From JAIBJN01 sp035461525 (GTDB lineage Bacteria > Actinomycetota > Thermoleophilia > Gaiellales > Gaiellaceae), in NCBI GenBank assembly GCA_035461525.1, contig DATHVD010000009.1, forward strand, positions 1 through 51,257: a DNA stretch of 51,257 nt, read 5' to 3'. The position numbers were made by a program, and so were the translations under genes. A model generated the notes under the pieces. It was not told the DNA's origin. It did no database searches and saw only the letters and a program-made list of their open reading frames with translations. The first letter of the stretch is position 1. The number at the start of each line of letters is the position of its first letter. Shown here in pieces: positions 23,123-31,864 of this stretch.

Positions 23123-24259
23123 GTGCCGCTGCTCTCCGACACCCGTGTCGTCGCCTTCGAGAACGGCCTCGCGGGCCCGCTCGCCACGCGGCTTCTCGCC
23201 GACCTCGGCGCCGACGTGGTCAAGGTCGAGCGGCCCGGCGCCGGCGACGTCACCCGCGCCTGGGACACGGTGGCGGCGGGCCTCTCGAGCGGCTTCGTCT
23301 GGGTCAACCGGGGCAAGCGCAGCGTCGTCCTCGACGTCAAGGATCCCGCCGACCGCCCGGCCGTCGAGCGGCTGGTCGAGCGCAGCGACGTCGTCCTCGT
23401 CAACTACACGCCCGGCTGGGCGGAGCGGGTCGGGCTCGCCGAGGAGGACGTGCGCGCGCTCCGCCCGGACGCCGTCTACGTCGAGATCACCGGCTACGGC
23501 CCCGACGGGCCCTACGCGGGCAAGAGCGCCTACGACCTCGTCATGCAGGGAGAGTCGGGCCTGATCGCCATCACCGGCTCGCCGGAGGCGCCGGCACGCG
23601 TCGGCATCTCCGCCTGCGACGTCGGCGCCGCGAGCTACGCGGCCGTCGCCGCGCTCGCTGCGCTCGCCCGGCGCGCCGCCACTGGCGAGGGCGCGCGCGT
23701 CTCCGTCTCCCTCTTCGACACGATGGTGGACTGGCTCGGCTACTTCCCGCACCTCTGGTGGCACCGGCGGGAGGAGCCCGCACGCACGGGGATGCGGCAC
23801 CCGCACTTCTGCCCCTACGGGCCGTTTCCCGCGGCCGGCGGCGAGCTCTTCGGCTTCGCCGTCCTCTCGCCCGAGCACTGGCGCGCGCTCTGCGTCGAGG
23901 TGATCGACCGACCGGAGCTCCGCGCCGACCTGCGCTTCGACACGAACGAGTCGCGGGTCGAGCACCGCGGGCTCCTCGAGCCGGCGCTGGAACGGGTCTT
24001 CGCGGCGCGTCCCGCCGCCGAATGGCTCGAGCGCCTGGAGGCCGCGCGGATTCCCTGCGGCGCCGTCAACGGCATCCCCGAGGTGATGGCGCACCCGCAG
24101 CTGGCCCACAACGGCCTCGTCGCCGAGGTCGGCTCGCCCGCCGGCCCGATCCCCGTCGTCGGCTCGCCGTTCCTCGTGGACGGCGAGCGTCCGCCGGCCG
24201 GCGACGTGCCCGCCCTGGGCGAGCACACGGCCGAGGTGCTGCGGGAGCTGGGGCTCTAG
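23123..24259 (+). CDS. Family III CoA transferase (CaiB/BaiF)
   Basis: A 378-residue acyl-CoA:carboxylate CoA transferase. Family blocks: RVVAFENGLAGPLATRLLAD, GADVVKVERPGAGD, FVWVNRGKRSVVLDVKD and YVEITGYGPDGPYA. YDLVMQGESGLIAITG follows, then VSVSLFDTMVDWLGY, where the Asp after SLF is the expected covalent-intermediate residue. C-terminal GIPEVMAHPQL is typical. Start taken as GTG 23123, immediately before the usual LLSDTRVVAFE N-terminus and after a -10-like box. The substrate is unknown. Its stop TAG overlaps the stop of the convergent aldo/keto reductase gene in a CTAG. Confidence 0.88.
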   Translation: MPLLSDTRVVAFENGLAGPLATRLLADLGADVVKVERPGAGDVTRAWDTVAAGLSSGFVWVNRGKRSVVLDVKDPADRPAVERLVERSDVVLVNYTPGWAERVGLAEEDVRALRPDAVYVEITGYGPDGPYAGKSAYDLVMQGESGLIAITGSPEAPARVGISACDVGAASYAAVAALAALARRAATGEGARVSVSLFDTMVDWLGYFPHLWWHRREEPARTGMRHPHFCPYGPFPAAGGELFGFAVLSPEHWRALCVEVIDRPELRADLRFDTNESRVEHRGLLEPALERVFAARPAAEWLERLEAARIPCGAVNGIPEVMAHPQLAHNGLVAEVGSPAGPIPVVGSPFLVDGERPPAGDVPALGEHTAEVLRELGL

Positions 24260-25050
24260 GCGCCCGCCAGCTTCTCGACGAGCCGACGTTCCTCCGGGCC
24301 GAACCAGGGCGGCGAGCCGGCGCGCGCGTTCTCGCGCGCGTGCTCGGGGCTCGTCGTCGCCGGGATCACGGCTGTGACGCGCCGGTCGGAGAGGGCCCAG
24401 CGGAGGAGCGCCTCCGCCCAGGTCTCGACGCCGAGCGGGGCGAGGGCCTCCGCCGGCGGGCCGGGGAGGAGGTCGCCCTCGCCGAGCGGGCGCATGGCGA
24501 TCACGCCGAGCCCGAGCTCGTCGGCCAGCGGCAGGAGCTCGCGCTCCGCTTCGCGCTCCCGGGGGTTGAGCGGGACCTGGATCGCGTCGATCCGCCGGCT
24601 CCGCATGACGGCGGCCAGCTCGGGGAACGCGAACGGCGCGTAGTGAGTGGCGCCGAGGAAGCGGACGCGGCCGGCCTCCCGTTCCCGTTCCAGCCAGTCG
24701 AGGTGCCGTTCCCAGGCGACGAGGTTGTGCACCTGCTCCAGGTCGACGCGGCCGCTGTAGAAGCCGAGCTGCGCCTCGAGCTGGAGGCGGGCCTCGTCGG
24801 GCGACGGCGTCCAGATCTTCGTGGCCACGAACGCCTCCTCGCGGCGGCCGCCGAGCGCCCGGCCGAGCGCGGCCTCGGCGCGCCCGTACATGGGCGAGGA
24901 GTCGACGAGGCTCGTCCCGGCGGCGAAGGCCGCGTCCACGACGGCGTCAGCGACACCCTGCTCGCTCTCGGGCAGGTCGAACGTCAGCCACGTGCCCATC
25001 CCGACGACGGGGAGGTCGACGCCGGTGCGCCCGAGAGGCCGCCGCTCCAT
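24256..25050 (-). CDS. Aldo/keto reductase
   Basis: NADPH-dependent carbonyl reductase of 264 residues, TIM-barrel fold. The catalytic set is visible: Asp in LVDSSPMYGRAE, Tyr of the same segment, Lys in VATKIW and His in QVHNLVAW. MRPLGEGDLLPGPP and VIPATTSPEHARENARAG are C-terminal signatures. ATG 25050 is preferred over 25062 because GGAGG lies five bases upstream of it and because the longer start would run into the hpnC start codon. The start region therefore shares bases with the hpnC -10-like box on the other strand. Confidence 0.88.
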   Translation of the reverse strand: MERRPLGRTGVDLPVVGMGTWLTFDLPESEQGVADAVVDAAFAAGTSLVDSSPMYGRAEAALGRALGGRREEAFVATKIWTPSPDEARLQLEAQLGFYSGRVDLEQVHNLVAWERHLDWLEREREAGRVRFLGATHYAPFAFPELAAVMRSRRIDAIQVPLNPREREAERELLPLADELGLGVIAMRPLGEGDLLPGPPAEALAPLGVETWAEALLRWALSDRRVTAVIPATTSPEHARENARAGSPPWFGPEERRLVEKLAGA

Positions 25051-25053
25051 ACT
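25048..25053 (+). promoter_or_regulatory. -10-like box, leaderless start of hpnC
   Basis: CATACT ends 7 bases before ATG 25061, with no ribosome site between. The complement of its CAT is the start codon of the divergent aldo/keto reductase, so the two genes share this short region. Confidence 0.42.
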
Positions 25054-25060
25054 GTCCTCC

Positions 25061-25900
25061 ATGCCCCAGGCGAGCGTACTCGACGCGCCCGAGCTGGCGG
25101 CCGAGCGGATCGCCGCCCGCGCGGCCGGCGAGAACTTCCCGGTCGTCTCGCTCCTCGCGCCGCGGTGGGCGCGGCCCCACCTGCGGGCGGTCTACGGGTT
25201 CGCGCGCCTCGTGGACACCCTCGGGGACGAGACGGCCGGCGACCGCCTCGGGCTCCTGGCCGAGCTCGAGCGCCAGCTCGACGGGCCGCGGACGGTGCTG
25301 ATGGAGCGGGTGCACGAGACGATCGCCGCGTGCTCGCTGCCCCTCGAGCCCTTCCGGCGCCTGATCGAGGCGAACCGGATCGACCAGTCGCGGACGCGCT
25401 ACGAGACCTGGGAGGACGTGCGCGGGTACTGCACGTACTCGGCCGATCCCGTCGGCAGGCTCGTCCTTGGGATCTACGGCCGTCTGGACGAGCCCGGGCT
25501 CGTGGCGATGAGCGACTCGGTCTGCACCGGCCTCCAGCTCGTCAACTTCGTCCAGGACCCGCCTCGCGACCTCGCGCTCGGCCGCGTCTACCTGCCGCAG
25601 GAGGACCTGCGCCGCTTCGGCGTCGCCGACGCCGACCTGGCCGGGCCGCTGACGGAGCCTGTCGCCGCGCTCCTGCGCTTCGAGGCGGAGAGGGCGCGCG
25701 GGCTCCTCGAGGCGGGTCTGCCGCTGCGGAAGGCGCTCGGCGGTCGCCCCGGCCTCGGTGTTGCGCTCTACGCGCGCGGCGGCCTCGCCGCGCTGGCAGC
25801 GCTCGAGCACGCGGGCTTCGACGTCTTCTCCTCGCGGCCTGCGCCGACCCGGTGGACGTTCCTGCGGCTCGCGCTCCGGGAGCTCGTCCGGCGGCCATGA
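25061..25900 (+). CDS. hpnC: Squalene synthase HpnC (hydroxysqualene-forming step)
   Basis: In the HpnCDE route from farnesyl diphosphate to squalene, HpnC converts presqualene diphosphate to hydroxysqualene. The protein is 279 residues of the squalene/phytoene synthase fold. NFPVVSLLAPRWARPHLRAV is the typical HpnC N-terminus, and YGFARLVDTLGDE holds the first Asp motif (D-x3-D). NRIDQSRTRYETWEDVRGYC follows, and LVNFVQDPPRDLALGRVYLP gives the second Asp motif as QDxxRD. The ATG start has no ribosome site but follows a -10-like box. It opens the hopanoid operon; its stop overlaps hpnD as ATGA. Confidence 0.92.
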   Translation: MPQASVLDAPELAAERIAARAAGENFPVVSLLAPRWARPHLRAVYGFARLVDTLGDETAGDRLGLLAELERQLDGPRTVLMERVHETIAACSLPLEPFRRLIEANRIDQSRTRYETWEDVRGYCTYSADPVGRLVLGIYGRLDEPGLVAMSDSVCTGLQLVNFVQDPPRDLALGRVYLPQEDLRRFGVADADLAGPLTEPVAALLRFEAERARGLLEAGLPLRKALGGRPGLGVALYARGGLAALAALEHAGFDVFSSRPAPTRWTFLRLALRELVRRP

Positions 25901-26733
25901 CCGTCGGGCGGGCCTACGCGGAGGTCGTCCGGATCACGCGCCGGGAGGCGCGGAACTTCGCCTGGGGAATCCTCGTCCTTCCGCGACCGAAGCGGCTTGC
26001 GGTCGCCGCGCTCTACGCGTTCGCGCGCCGCGTGGACGACGTCGCCGACGACCCCGCGGCGCCGCCCGAGGCCCGGCGGGCGGGGCTCGAAGCGTGCCGG
26101 GCCGGGATCGTGGCGCTGCCGGAGGCGCCGGAGGACGACGCCGTTCTCGTCGCGCTCTCGGACGCGGTCTCGCGCTACGGGATCCCGAAGCACGCGCTCT
26201 TCGACCTCGTCGCGGGCGGGCTCATGGACGCCGAGAAGACCCGCTACGCGACCTGGGACGAGCTGCACGAGTACTGCGGCTTCGTCGCGGGCGCCGTCGG
26301 CATCGCCTGCGCCGCGGTCTACGGGCCGCGCGACCCGGAGGCGGCCGCCCCGCGCGCCCAGACACTGGGCGTCGCGCTCCAGCAGATCAACATCATGCGC
26401 GACGTCGCCGAGGACTGGCGACTCGGCCGCGTCTACCTCCCCCAGGACGAGCTGGCGCGGTTCGGCGTCGACGAGGCCGATCTCGCCGCCGGTCGCACCG
26501 GGCCGGAGTGGCGCGCGCTCATGGAGCACCAGGCCGGGAGGGCCGAGGCGCTGCTCGCGGAGGGACTCGAGCTCCTGCCTCTCCTCGACCGGCGGAGCGC
26601 GCTCTGCGTGCGCGCCTTCGCGGGGATCTACCGCGGCCTCCTCGTGCAGATGCAGGGCCGCGGCTTCGACGTCTTCACGCGCCGGCCGCGGCTCTCGGCC
26701 GTGGGGAAGGTGCGGGCGGTGGCCGCGCTGTGA
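25897..26733 (+). CDS. hpnD: Presqualene diphosphate synthase HpnD
   Basis: Joins two farnesyl diphosphates to presqualene diphosphate. It is 278 residues, paralogous to HpnC. ITRREARNFAWGILVLPRPK is the HpnD N-terminus, ALYAFARRVDDVADD holds the first Asp-rich motif, YATWDELHEYCGFVAGAVG and QQINIMRDVAEDWRLGRVYL give the second (RDVAED). The C-terminal GFDVFTRRPRLSAVGKV is typical. The ATG overlaps the hpnC stop, and its own TGA overlaps the hpnE GTG, so the three squalene-forming enzymes are translationally coupled. Confidence 0.94.
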   Translation: MTVGRAYAEVVRITRREARNFAWGILVLPRPKRLAVAALYAFARRVDDVADDPAAPPEARRAGLEACRAGIVALPEAPEDDAVLVALSDAVSRYGIPKHALFDLVAGGLMDAEKTRYATWDELHEYCGFVAGAVGIACAAVYGPRDPEAAAPRAQTLGVALQQINIMRDVAEDWRLGRVYLPQDELARFGVDEADLAAGRTGPEWRALMEHQAGRAEALLAEGLELLPLLDRRSALCVRAFAGIYRGLLVQMQGRGFDVFTRRPRLSAVGKVRAVAAL

Positions 26734-28004
26734 GGGCGGCCGTCGTCGGCGGGGGCCTCGCGGGCCTCGCGGCGGCGCTCGAGCTCGTCGACGCCGGCCT
26801 GGAGGTGACGCTGCTCGAGGCGAGGCCGACGCTCGGCGGGGCGGTGCAGACGCTCCCCGAGCGGGAGGGCGACCCCGATCCGCCGCCCGACAACGGGCAG
26901 CACATCGCGCTCGGCTGCTGCACGGAGTACCTGCGCTTCCTCGGCCGCGTAGGGCGAGCCGGCGCCGTACGGCGGGAGCGGCTCGACCTGCCCGTGATCG
27001 GGGAGGACGGAAGCGTCGCCCGCATCGCCACGGGCCCCGTGGCCCTCCTGCGCTACCGCCACGTCCCGCTGCGCGACCGGCTGGCGATCGCCCGCGTCAC
27101 GCGCCGACTCGCGCGGCTCGTCCCCGAGGAGCACGACGACGAGACCTTCGCCGGGCTCCTCCGGCGGCTGGGGCAGTCGCAGGCGGCGATCGACCGCTTC
27201 TGGGACGTCTTCGTCCGCCCGGCGCTCAACCTGCGCAGCGACGAGGTGAGCGCCGCCCCTGCGCTCTTCACCGTCCAGACCGCGCTCCTCGGGGCCCGGG
27301 AGGCGAGCGACCTCGTGCTCCCCGTCGAGCCGCTCGGGGCCATGCACGGAGAGGCCGCCGCGGCGGCGCTCGCCGGGAGCGGGGGCGAGGCGCGCACGGG
27401 CGCGCGGGCGGTCGCGGTCGAGGAGGGCGTCGTCCTCCTGGCGGACGGCAAGCGGGTCGAGGCCGACGTGGTCGTCGTCGCCCTGCCGCCGGCGGAGAGC
27501 GCACGGCTCCTCGGCGAGCCCGATCCCGCCCTGGAGGACTCCCCGATCGTGAGCGCGCACCTCCTCTTCGACCGGCCGATCCTCCGCTTCGAGCTGGCGG
27601 CGCTGCTCGGCAGCCCCGCCCATTGGGCGTTCGACCGCGGCCGCCTCACGGGGCGAGAGCCGGCCCGCGGCCAGTACGTGACCGTGGTCTCGAGCGGCGC
27701 CCCGGAGCTCCTCCCCGTTCGCGGCAAGACGCTCGTCGATCTCCTCGCCGGCGAGCTGACCGGCCGCCTGGGGCGGGCCGACCTCCTCTGGTCGCGCGTC
27801 AGCCGCGAGCCGGCGGCGACGTTCGCTGCCCTGCCGGGCACGGCGTCGAGGCGCCCGGGGCCGGAGACGGGCAGGCCGGGCGTTGCGCGCGCGGGCGCGT
27901 GGACGGACACGGGCTGGCCGGCGACGATGGAGAGCGCCGTCCGCAGCGGCCGCGCCGCCGCCCGCCACGCCCTGGCGACGGGTCCGGCGAGGACTCCGGC
28001 GTGA
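26730..28004 (+). CDS. hpnE: Hydroxysqualene dehydroxylase HpnE
   Basis: FAD-dependent flavoprotein that reduces hydroxysqualene to squalene. It is 424 residues, in the amine-oxidase/phytoene-desaturase-like fold. AAVVGGGLAGLAAALELVDA (residues 3-22) is the FAD site, LLEARPTLGGAVQT follows with the Arg-containing motif, and DNGQHIALGCCTEYLRFLGR is an HpnE signature. The middle has FWDVFVRPALNLRSDEVSA. The C-terminus is Arg-rich and carries GWPATMESAVRSGRAAARHAL, the usual FAD-contact helix. The GTG start overlaps the hpnD stop. Confidence 0.92.
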   Translation: MRAAVVGGGLAGLAAALELVDAGLEVTLLEARPTLGGAVQTLPEREGDPDPPPDNGQHIALGCCTEYLRFLGRVGRAGAVRRERLDLPVIGEDGSVARIATGPVALLRYRHVPLRDRLAIARVTRRLARLVPEEHDDETFAGLLRRLGQSQAAIDRFWDVFVRPALNLRSDEVSAAPALFTVQTALLGAREASDLVLPVEPLGAMHGEAAAAALAGSGGEARTGARAVAVEEGVVLLADGKRVEADVVVVALPPAESARLLGEPDPALEDSPIVSAHLLFDRPILRFELAALLGSPAHWAFDRGRLTGREPARGQYVTVVSSGAPELLPVRGKTLVDLLAGELTGRLGRADLLWSRVSREPAATFAALPGTASRRPGPETGRPGVARAGAWTDTGWPATMESAVRSGRAAARHALATGPARTPA

Positions 28005-28065
28005 AACACTTGCTTCTCTATGGGGCACCCTGGCCTACCACCCGCTTTCGAGCGTACAGCGGAAA

Positions 28066-28086
28066 TCCGCGCGTGTGGCGCGCGGA
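28066..28086. repeat. Inverted repeat just before the shc ribosome site
   Basis: TCCGCGCG-TGTGG-CGCGCGGA is a perfect 8-bp stem ending 4 bases before AAGGAG (28091-28096) of shc. In the mRNA it would be a stable hairpin in the 100-base hpnE-shc gap. It could act as a weak terminator after hpnE or tune shc translation. No T-run follows. Confidence 0.5.
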
Positions 28087-28104
28087 ATGCAAGGAGAGCT
28101 TGAT

Positions 28105-29994
28105 GTGAGCGCGACAAGAGAGCGCAAGGGGACGAGGCCTGCGAAGCCCGGGCCGGCGGTCGATCTCGAGCGCACGCTCGCTGCTGCGGTGGAGCGCCTG
28201 CTCGGGCTGCAGAAGTCCGACGGCTGGTGGGTCGGCGAGCTCGAGTCGAACGTGACGATGACGGCCCAGCACCTGCTCCTGCTCGAGTTTCTCGGGCTCC
28301 GCGACGAGGACACCACGCGCAGGTGCGCAAACGAGCTCCTCGCCCGGCAGCGGCCCGACGGGCTCTGGTCGATCTACTGGGAGGGGGAGCCGGATCTCGC
28401 AGCCACGCTCGAGTCCTACGCGGCGCTGAGGCTCGCGGGGCTCGATGCGGACGACCAGCGTCTCGCCGCCGCCCGCCGCTTCTGCGAGGAGCGGGGCGGC
28501 ATCGGCGGCGCGCGGGTCTTCACCCGCATCTGGCTCGCGCTCTTCGGGCTCTGGGCCTGGGACGAGATCCCGCAGCTCCCGCCCGAGCTCGTCCTCCTGA
28601 AGCCGTGGCTCCCGCTCTCCGTCTACGACTTCGCCTGCTGGGCGCGCCAGACGGTCGTCCCGCTCACGGTGGTCATGCACTACCGCCCCGTCCGGCCGCT
28701 GCCCCCCGGGCGCGCGTGCACGGAGCTCGTCCTCGGCCCCGCCCCGCGGAAGACGACGATGGGCCTCCTCTCCGACCGCGCGCTCGCCTGGTACGCGCGC
28801 CAGCCCGTGCAGCCCGGGCGCGAGCGCGCCCTCGCCTACGCCGAGCGCTGGATCCTCGATCGTCAGGAGCTCGACGGCTCCTGGGGCGGCATCCAGCCGC
28901 CGTGGGTCTGGTCGCTGATCGCCCTCGCCTGCCGCGGGCACGGGCTCGACTCGCCCCACTTCCGCCGGGGTCTCGACGGCTGGAACCGCTTCCTCGTCGA
29001 GGAGGGAGACCGGCTCCGTCCGGAGGCCTGCCAGTCGCCCGTCTGGGACACGGGCCTCGCGGTTCTCGCCCTCCGCGCGGCCGGCCTGGCCGCCGACCAC
29101 CCCGCCCTCGCCAGCGCCGGCGAGATCCTCGTCCGCGAGGAGATCCGGGAGCGCGGCGATTGGGCCGTCCGCCGGCCCGGCGTCGAGCCCGGCGGCTGGG
29201 CGTTCGAGTACGACAACGACCTCTACCCGGACATCGACGACGTGGCCATCGTGGCCATGGCGCTCAGGGAGCTTGGCCTCGGGGCGAACGCCGTCGAGCG
29301 CGGAGCCCGCTGGATCGAGGCGATGCAGTGCCGGAACGGCGGCTGGGGGGCGTTCGACGTCGACAACGACGCCGAGTGGCTCTACAGGATCCCGTTCTGC
29401 GACTTCGGCGCCGTCACCGACCCGCCCTCGCCGGACGTCGCCGGGCACGTCGTCGAGCTCCTCGCGCGCGAGCCCGGCTACGAGGGGGCGGTCCGGCGCG
29501 GGGTCGAGTACCTCCTGCGGGAGCAGGACGAGGACGGCTCCTGGTTCGGGCGCTGGGGCGTCAACTACGTCTACGGGATCGGAGCCGTGCTCCCGGCGCT
29601 CGAGGCGGCCGGCTTCCCGCCGGAGCATCCGGCGATGCGCAGAGCGGTCGCCTGGCTCGAGGCCCACCAGTGCGACGACGGCGGCTTCGGCGAGGACTGC
29701 CGCTCGTACGACCTCGGCGAGGACGGGCTCTCGTGGCGCGGCCGCGGCGAGGCGACGCCGTCGCAGACCGCCTGGGCGCTCCTCGGTCTCGTCGCCGCCG
29801 GCGAGGCCCGCTCGGAGACTGCCCGCCGCGCCGTCGAGTGGCTCTGCCGGAACCAGAGAGCGGACGGAGGCTGGGACGAGGAGCACTTCACCGGAACCGG
29901 CTTCCCGCGCGACTTCCTCATCAACTACCACCTCTACCGGGAGGTCTGGCCGGTGATGGCGCTCGGGCGGATGCGCCGGGCCCTGGCCGGGTGA
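28105..29994 (+). CDS. shc: Squalene-hopene cyclase
   Basis: Membrane-associated class II triterpene cyclase that turns squalene into hopene/hopanol. The length of 629 residues is normal. It has repeated QW motifs (QKSDGWWVGELESN, QELDGSWGGIQPPW, QCRNGGWGAFDVDN, QDEDGSWFGRWG, QCDDGGFGEDC, QRADGGWDEEHFTG). The acid motif, normally DxDDTA, reads YPDIDDVAIVA here (residues 376-381); all catalytic Asp are kept but Thr is Val. WVWSLIALACRGH and GFPRDFLINYHLYREVWPV are also characteristic. GTG 28105 is chosen because AAGGAG is eight bases upstream. Its stop overlaps the next gene's GTG. Confidence 0.95.
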   Translation: MSATRERKGTRPAKPGPAVDLERTLAAAVERLLGLQKSDGWWVGELESNVTMTAQHLLLLEFLGLRDEDTTRRCANELLARQRPDGLWSIYWEGEPDLAATLESYAALRLAGLDADDQRLAAARRFCEERGGIGGARVFTRIWLALFGLWAWDEIPQLPPELVLLKPWLPLSVYDFACWARQTVVPLTVVMHYRPVRPLPPGRACTELVLGPAPRKTTMGLLSDRALAWYARQPVQPGRERALAYAERWILDRQELDGSWGGIQPPWVWSLIALACRGHGLDSPHFRRGLDGWNRFLVEEGDRLRPEACQSPVWDTGLAVLALRAAGLAADHPALASAGEILVREEIRERGDWAVRRPGVEPGGWAFEYDNDLYPDIDDVAIVAMALRELGLGANAVERGARWIEAMQCRNGGWGAFDVDNDAEWLYRIPFCDFGAVTDPPSPDVAGHVVELLAREPGYEGAVRRGVEYLLREQDEDGSWFGRWGVNYVYGIGAVLPALEAAGFPPEHPAMRRAVAWLEAHQCDDGGFGEDCRSYDLGEDGLSWRGRGEATPSQTAWALLGLVAAGEARSETARRAVEWLCRNQRADGGWDEEHFTGTGFPRDFLINYHLYREVWPVMALGRMRRALAG

Positions 29995-30869
29995 AGGTCT
30001 ACGTCTCAGGCGCCACCGGCTTCGTGGGGGGCCACGTCGCCCGCGAGCTGCGCGAGCGCGGCGCCCAGGTTCGCGACGAGCGCGTCGACCTCCTCGACCG
30101 CGCCGCTCTCGAGCGCGCGGTCGCAGGCTGCGAGGCCGTCGTCCACGTAGCCGCGCTCTACAGCTACGACGCGCCGGCCTCCCTGCACGAGCGGGTCAAC
30201 GTCGAGGGGACGCGCACGCTCCTCGAGGCCGCCGCCCGCGCCGGCGTCCGCCGGTTCGTCCACTGCTCGACCGCTGGCACGTGCGGCCCCGTTCCCGGAC
30301 GCCTTGCCACCGAGGAGGACGGGCCGCCGGCCTGGGAGCTCGAGATCCCGTACAAGCAGACGAAGCTCGCCGCCGAGCGGCTCGCGCTCGAGGCGAGCGC
30401 GGTCGTCGTCAACCCGACGACACCCGTGGGCGAGGGCGACCGCAAGCCGACCCCCACCGGTCGCATGATCGCCGGCGTCGCCACCGGGCGCCTCCGCGGG
30501 TACGTGGCCACGACAGGGCTCAACGTCGTGGACGTCCGCGACGTCGCCCGCGGGCACGCTCTCGCCCTCGAGTGGGGCGAGGCCGGCGAGCGCTACCTCC
30601 TCGGGGGCGTCAACCTCACGCTCGAGGAGCTCTTCGCCGCCGTCGCCCGCCTCGCGGGCCGCTCGCGCCCTCGCCTGCGGGTTCCGTATGCTGTCGCCGA
30701 GGTGGCCGGAATCGCTGGCATCGCCAACAGGGACGAGGTGCGGCTGGCGCGGCTGCCCATGTTCTTCTCCTCCGAGAAGGCCCGCAGTAGACTCGGATAC
30801 GCACCCGGTCCCGTCGAGCCGGCGCTCGCCAGGGCCGTCCAGGAGGCGCTCTCGAAGGGAGGGAGATGA
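29991..30869 (+). CDS. hpnA: HpnA-type NAD-dependent epimerase/dehydratase
   Basis: Extended SDR of 292 residues found in hopanoid loci and named HpnA; its exact reaction is unproven. The N-terminal VYVSGATGFVGGHVARELRE is the NAD-binding GxxGxxG fold. VHVAALYSYDAP, NVEGTRTLLEAAARAGV, FVHCSTAGTCG and PYKQTKLAAERLAL (Y-x3-K) are HpnA-like, as are NPTTPVGEGDRKPTPTGRMI and NVVDVRDVARGHALALEWG. It is somewhat shorter than typical HpnA (about 330). GTG 29991 overlaps the shc stop and its end overlaps hpnH, so the genes are coupled. Confidence 0.87.
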   Translation: MKVYVSGATGFVGGHVARELRERGAQVRDERVDLLDRAALERAVAGCEAVVHVAALYSYDAPASLHERVNVEGTRTLLEAAARAGVRRFVHCSTAGTCGPVPGRLATEEDGPPAWELEIPYKQTKLAAERLALEASAVVVNPTTPVGEGDRKPTPTGRMIAGVATGRLRGYVATTGLNVVDVRDVARGHALALEWGEAGERYLLGGVNLTLEELFAAVARLAGRSRPRLRVPYAVAEVAGIAGIANRDEVRLARLPMFFSSEKARSRLGYAPGPVEPALARAVQEALSKGGR

Positions 30870-31864
30870 AGTTCCCGCTCCGCAGCACCGTGCAGATCGG
30901 CCGCTACGTCGCGTCGCAGAAGGGCAAGGACCGCTACCCGCTCGTGATCATGCTCGAGCCGACCCTGGGCTGCAACATCGCCTGCATCGGCTGCGGGAAG
31001 ATCCGCGAGTACGAGTCCAACAAGGCCCGGCTCACGGTCGAGGAGTGCCTCCACTCGGCGGTCGAGTGCCCGGCGCCCGTGATCTCGATCTGCGGCGGCG
31101 AGCCCCTGATCTTCAAGGGCATCGAGGAGGTCGTCGCCGGCTTCCTCGAGATGAAGCGGAACATCCAGCTCTGCACCAACGCGCTCCGGCTCGTGGACAT
31201 GCTCGACCGCTTCGAGCCGAACCCGCGGCTCACGTTCGTCGTGCACCTCGACGGCATGCAGGAGATCCACGACTACATCTGTGACTACCCGGGCCTCTGG
31301 GAGATCGCCGTCGAGGCGATCCGCATCGCGCGCGCGAACGGCTTCCGCGTCACCACGAACACGACCGTCTTCAAGGAGACCGAGGTCTCCGACGTGATCG
31401 AGATGATGCGTTACCTCACGGACGAAGTCGGCATCGACGGCATGCTCGTCGCTCCCGGCTACCAGTACTCCCAGATCGACCCGGAGCTGACGATGACCCG
31501 GGCCGAGCACGAAGCGATGTTTCGCGAGATACGCGCCGCCGCGCGCCGCCACGGCTACCGCTGGCTCGCCAGCCCGGTCTACCAGGACTTCCTCACGGGC
31601 GACCGGCAGCTCCCCTGCGCACCCTGGGGCTCGGTGACGAGGAACCCGTACGGCTGGAAGGGCCCGTGCTACCTCCTCACCGACGGCATCTTCCCCACGT
31701 ACGAGGCGCTTGTGAACGGCATCGAGTGGGAGCGCTACGGGCCCGGCAACGACCATCGCTGCGAGCATTGCGGGATCCACTCCGGCTTCGAGCCGGCCGC
31801 GACGATCGCGACGACAGAGAGCGTCAAGGAGACCGTCCGGAGCCTGGCCTGGACGCTGCGGTAG
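30866..31864 (+). CDS. hpnH: Adenosylhopane synthase HpnH (radical SAM)
   Basis: Radical-SAM enzyme that joins the adenosyl group to diploptene, the first step of C35 hopanoid side-chain formation. It is 332 residues. The cluster motif is C36-x3-C40-x2-C43 (TLGCNIACIGCGKIREYES). SICGGEPLIFKGI is the GGE motif that contacts SAM. FVVHLDGMQEIHD, VTTNTTVFKETEV and GMLVAPGYQYSQ are strong HpnH blocks. A C-terminal Cys pair (RCEHCGIHSGFEP) may bind a further metal or cluster. The ATG overlaps the hpnA stop. Confidence 0.95.
   Translation: MKFPLRSTVQIGRYVASQKGKDRYPLVIMLEPTLGCNIACIGCGKIREYESNKARLTVEECLHSAVECPAPVISICGGEPLIFKGIEEVVAGFLEMKRNIQLCTNALRLVDMLDRFEPNPRLTFVVHLDGMQEIHDYICDYPGLWEIAVEAIRIARANGFRVTTNTTVFKETEVSDVIEMMRYLTDEVGIDGMLVAPGYQYSQIDPELTMTRAEHEAMFREIRAAARRHGYRWLASPVYQDFLTGDRQLPCAPWGSVTRNPYGWKGPCYLLTDGIFPTYEALVNGIEWERYGPGNDHRCEHCGIHSGFEPAATIATTESVKETVRSLAWTLR

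Noticed and set aside
22741..26733. A 1330-codon open frame on the plus strand
   Set aside because: It is the GC-rich shadow of PPOX, CoA-transferase, aldo/keto reductase and hpnC genes in other frames; only its last part (hpnD) is real.
28227..30869. An 880-codon plus-strand frame over shc
   Set aside because: Out-of-frame shadow of shc; only its last third is the genuine hpnA frame.
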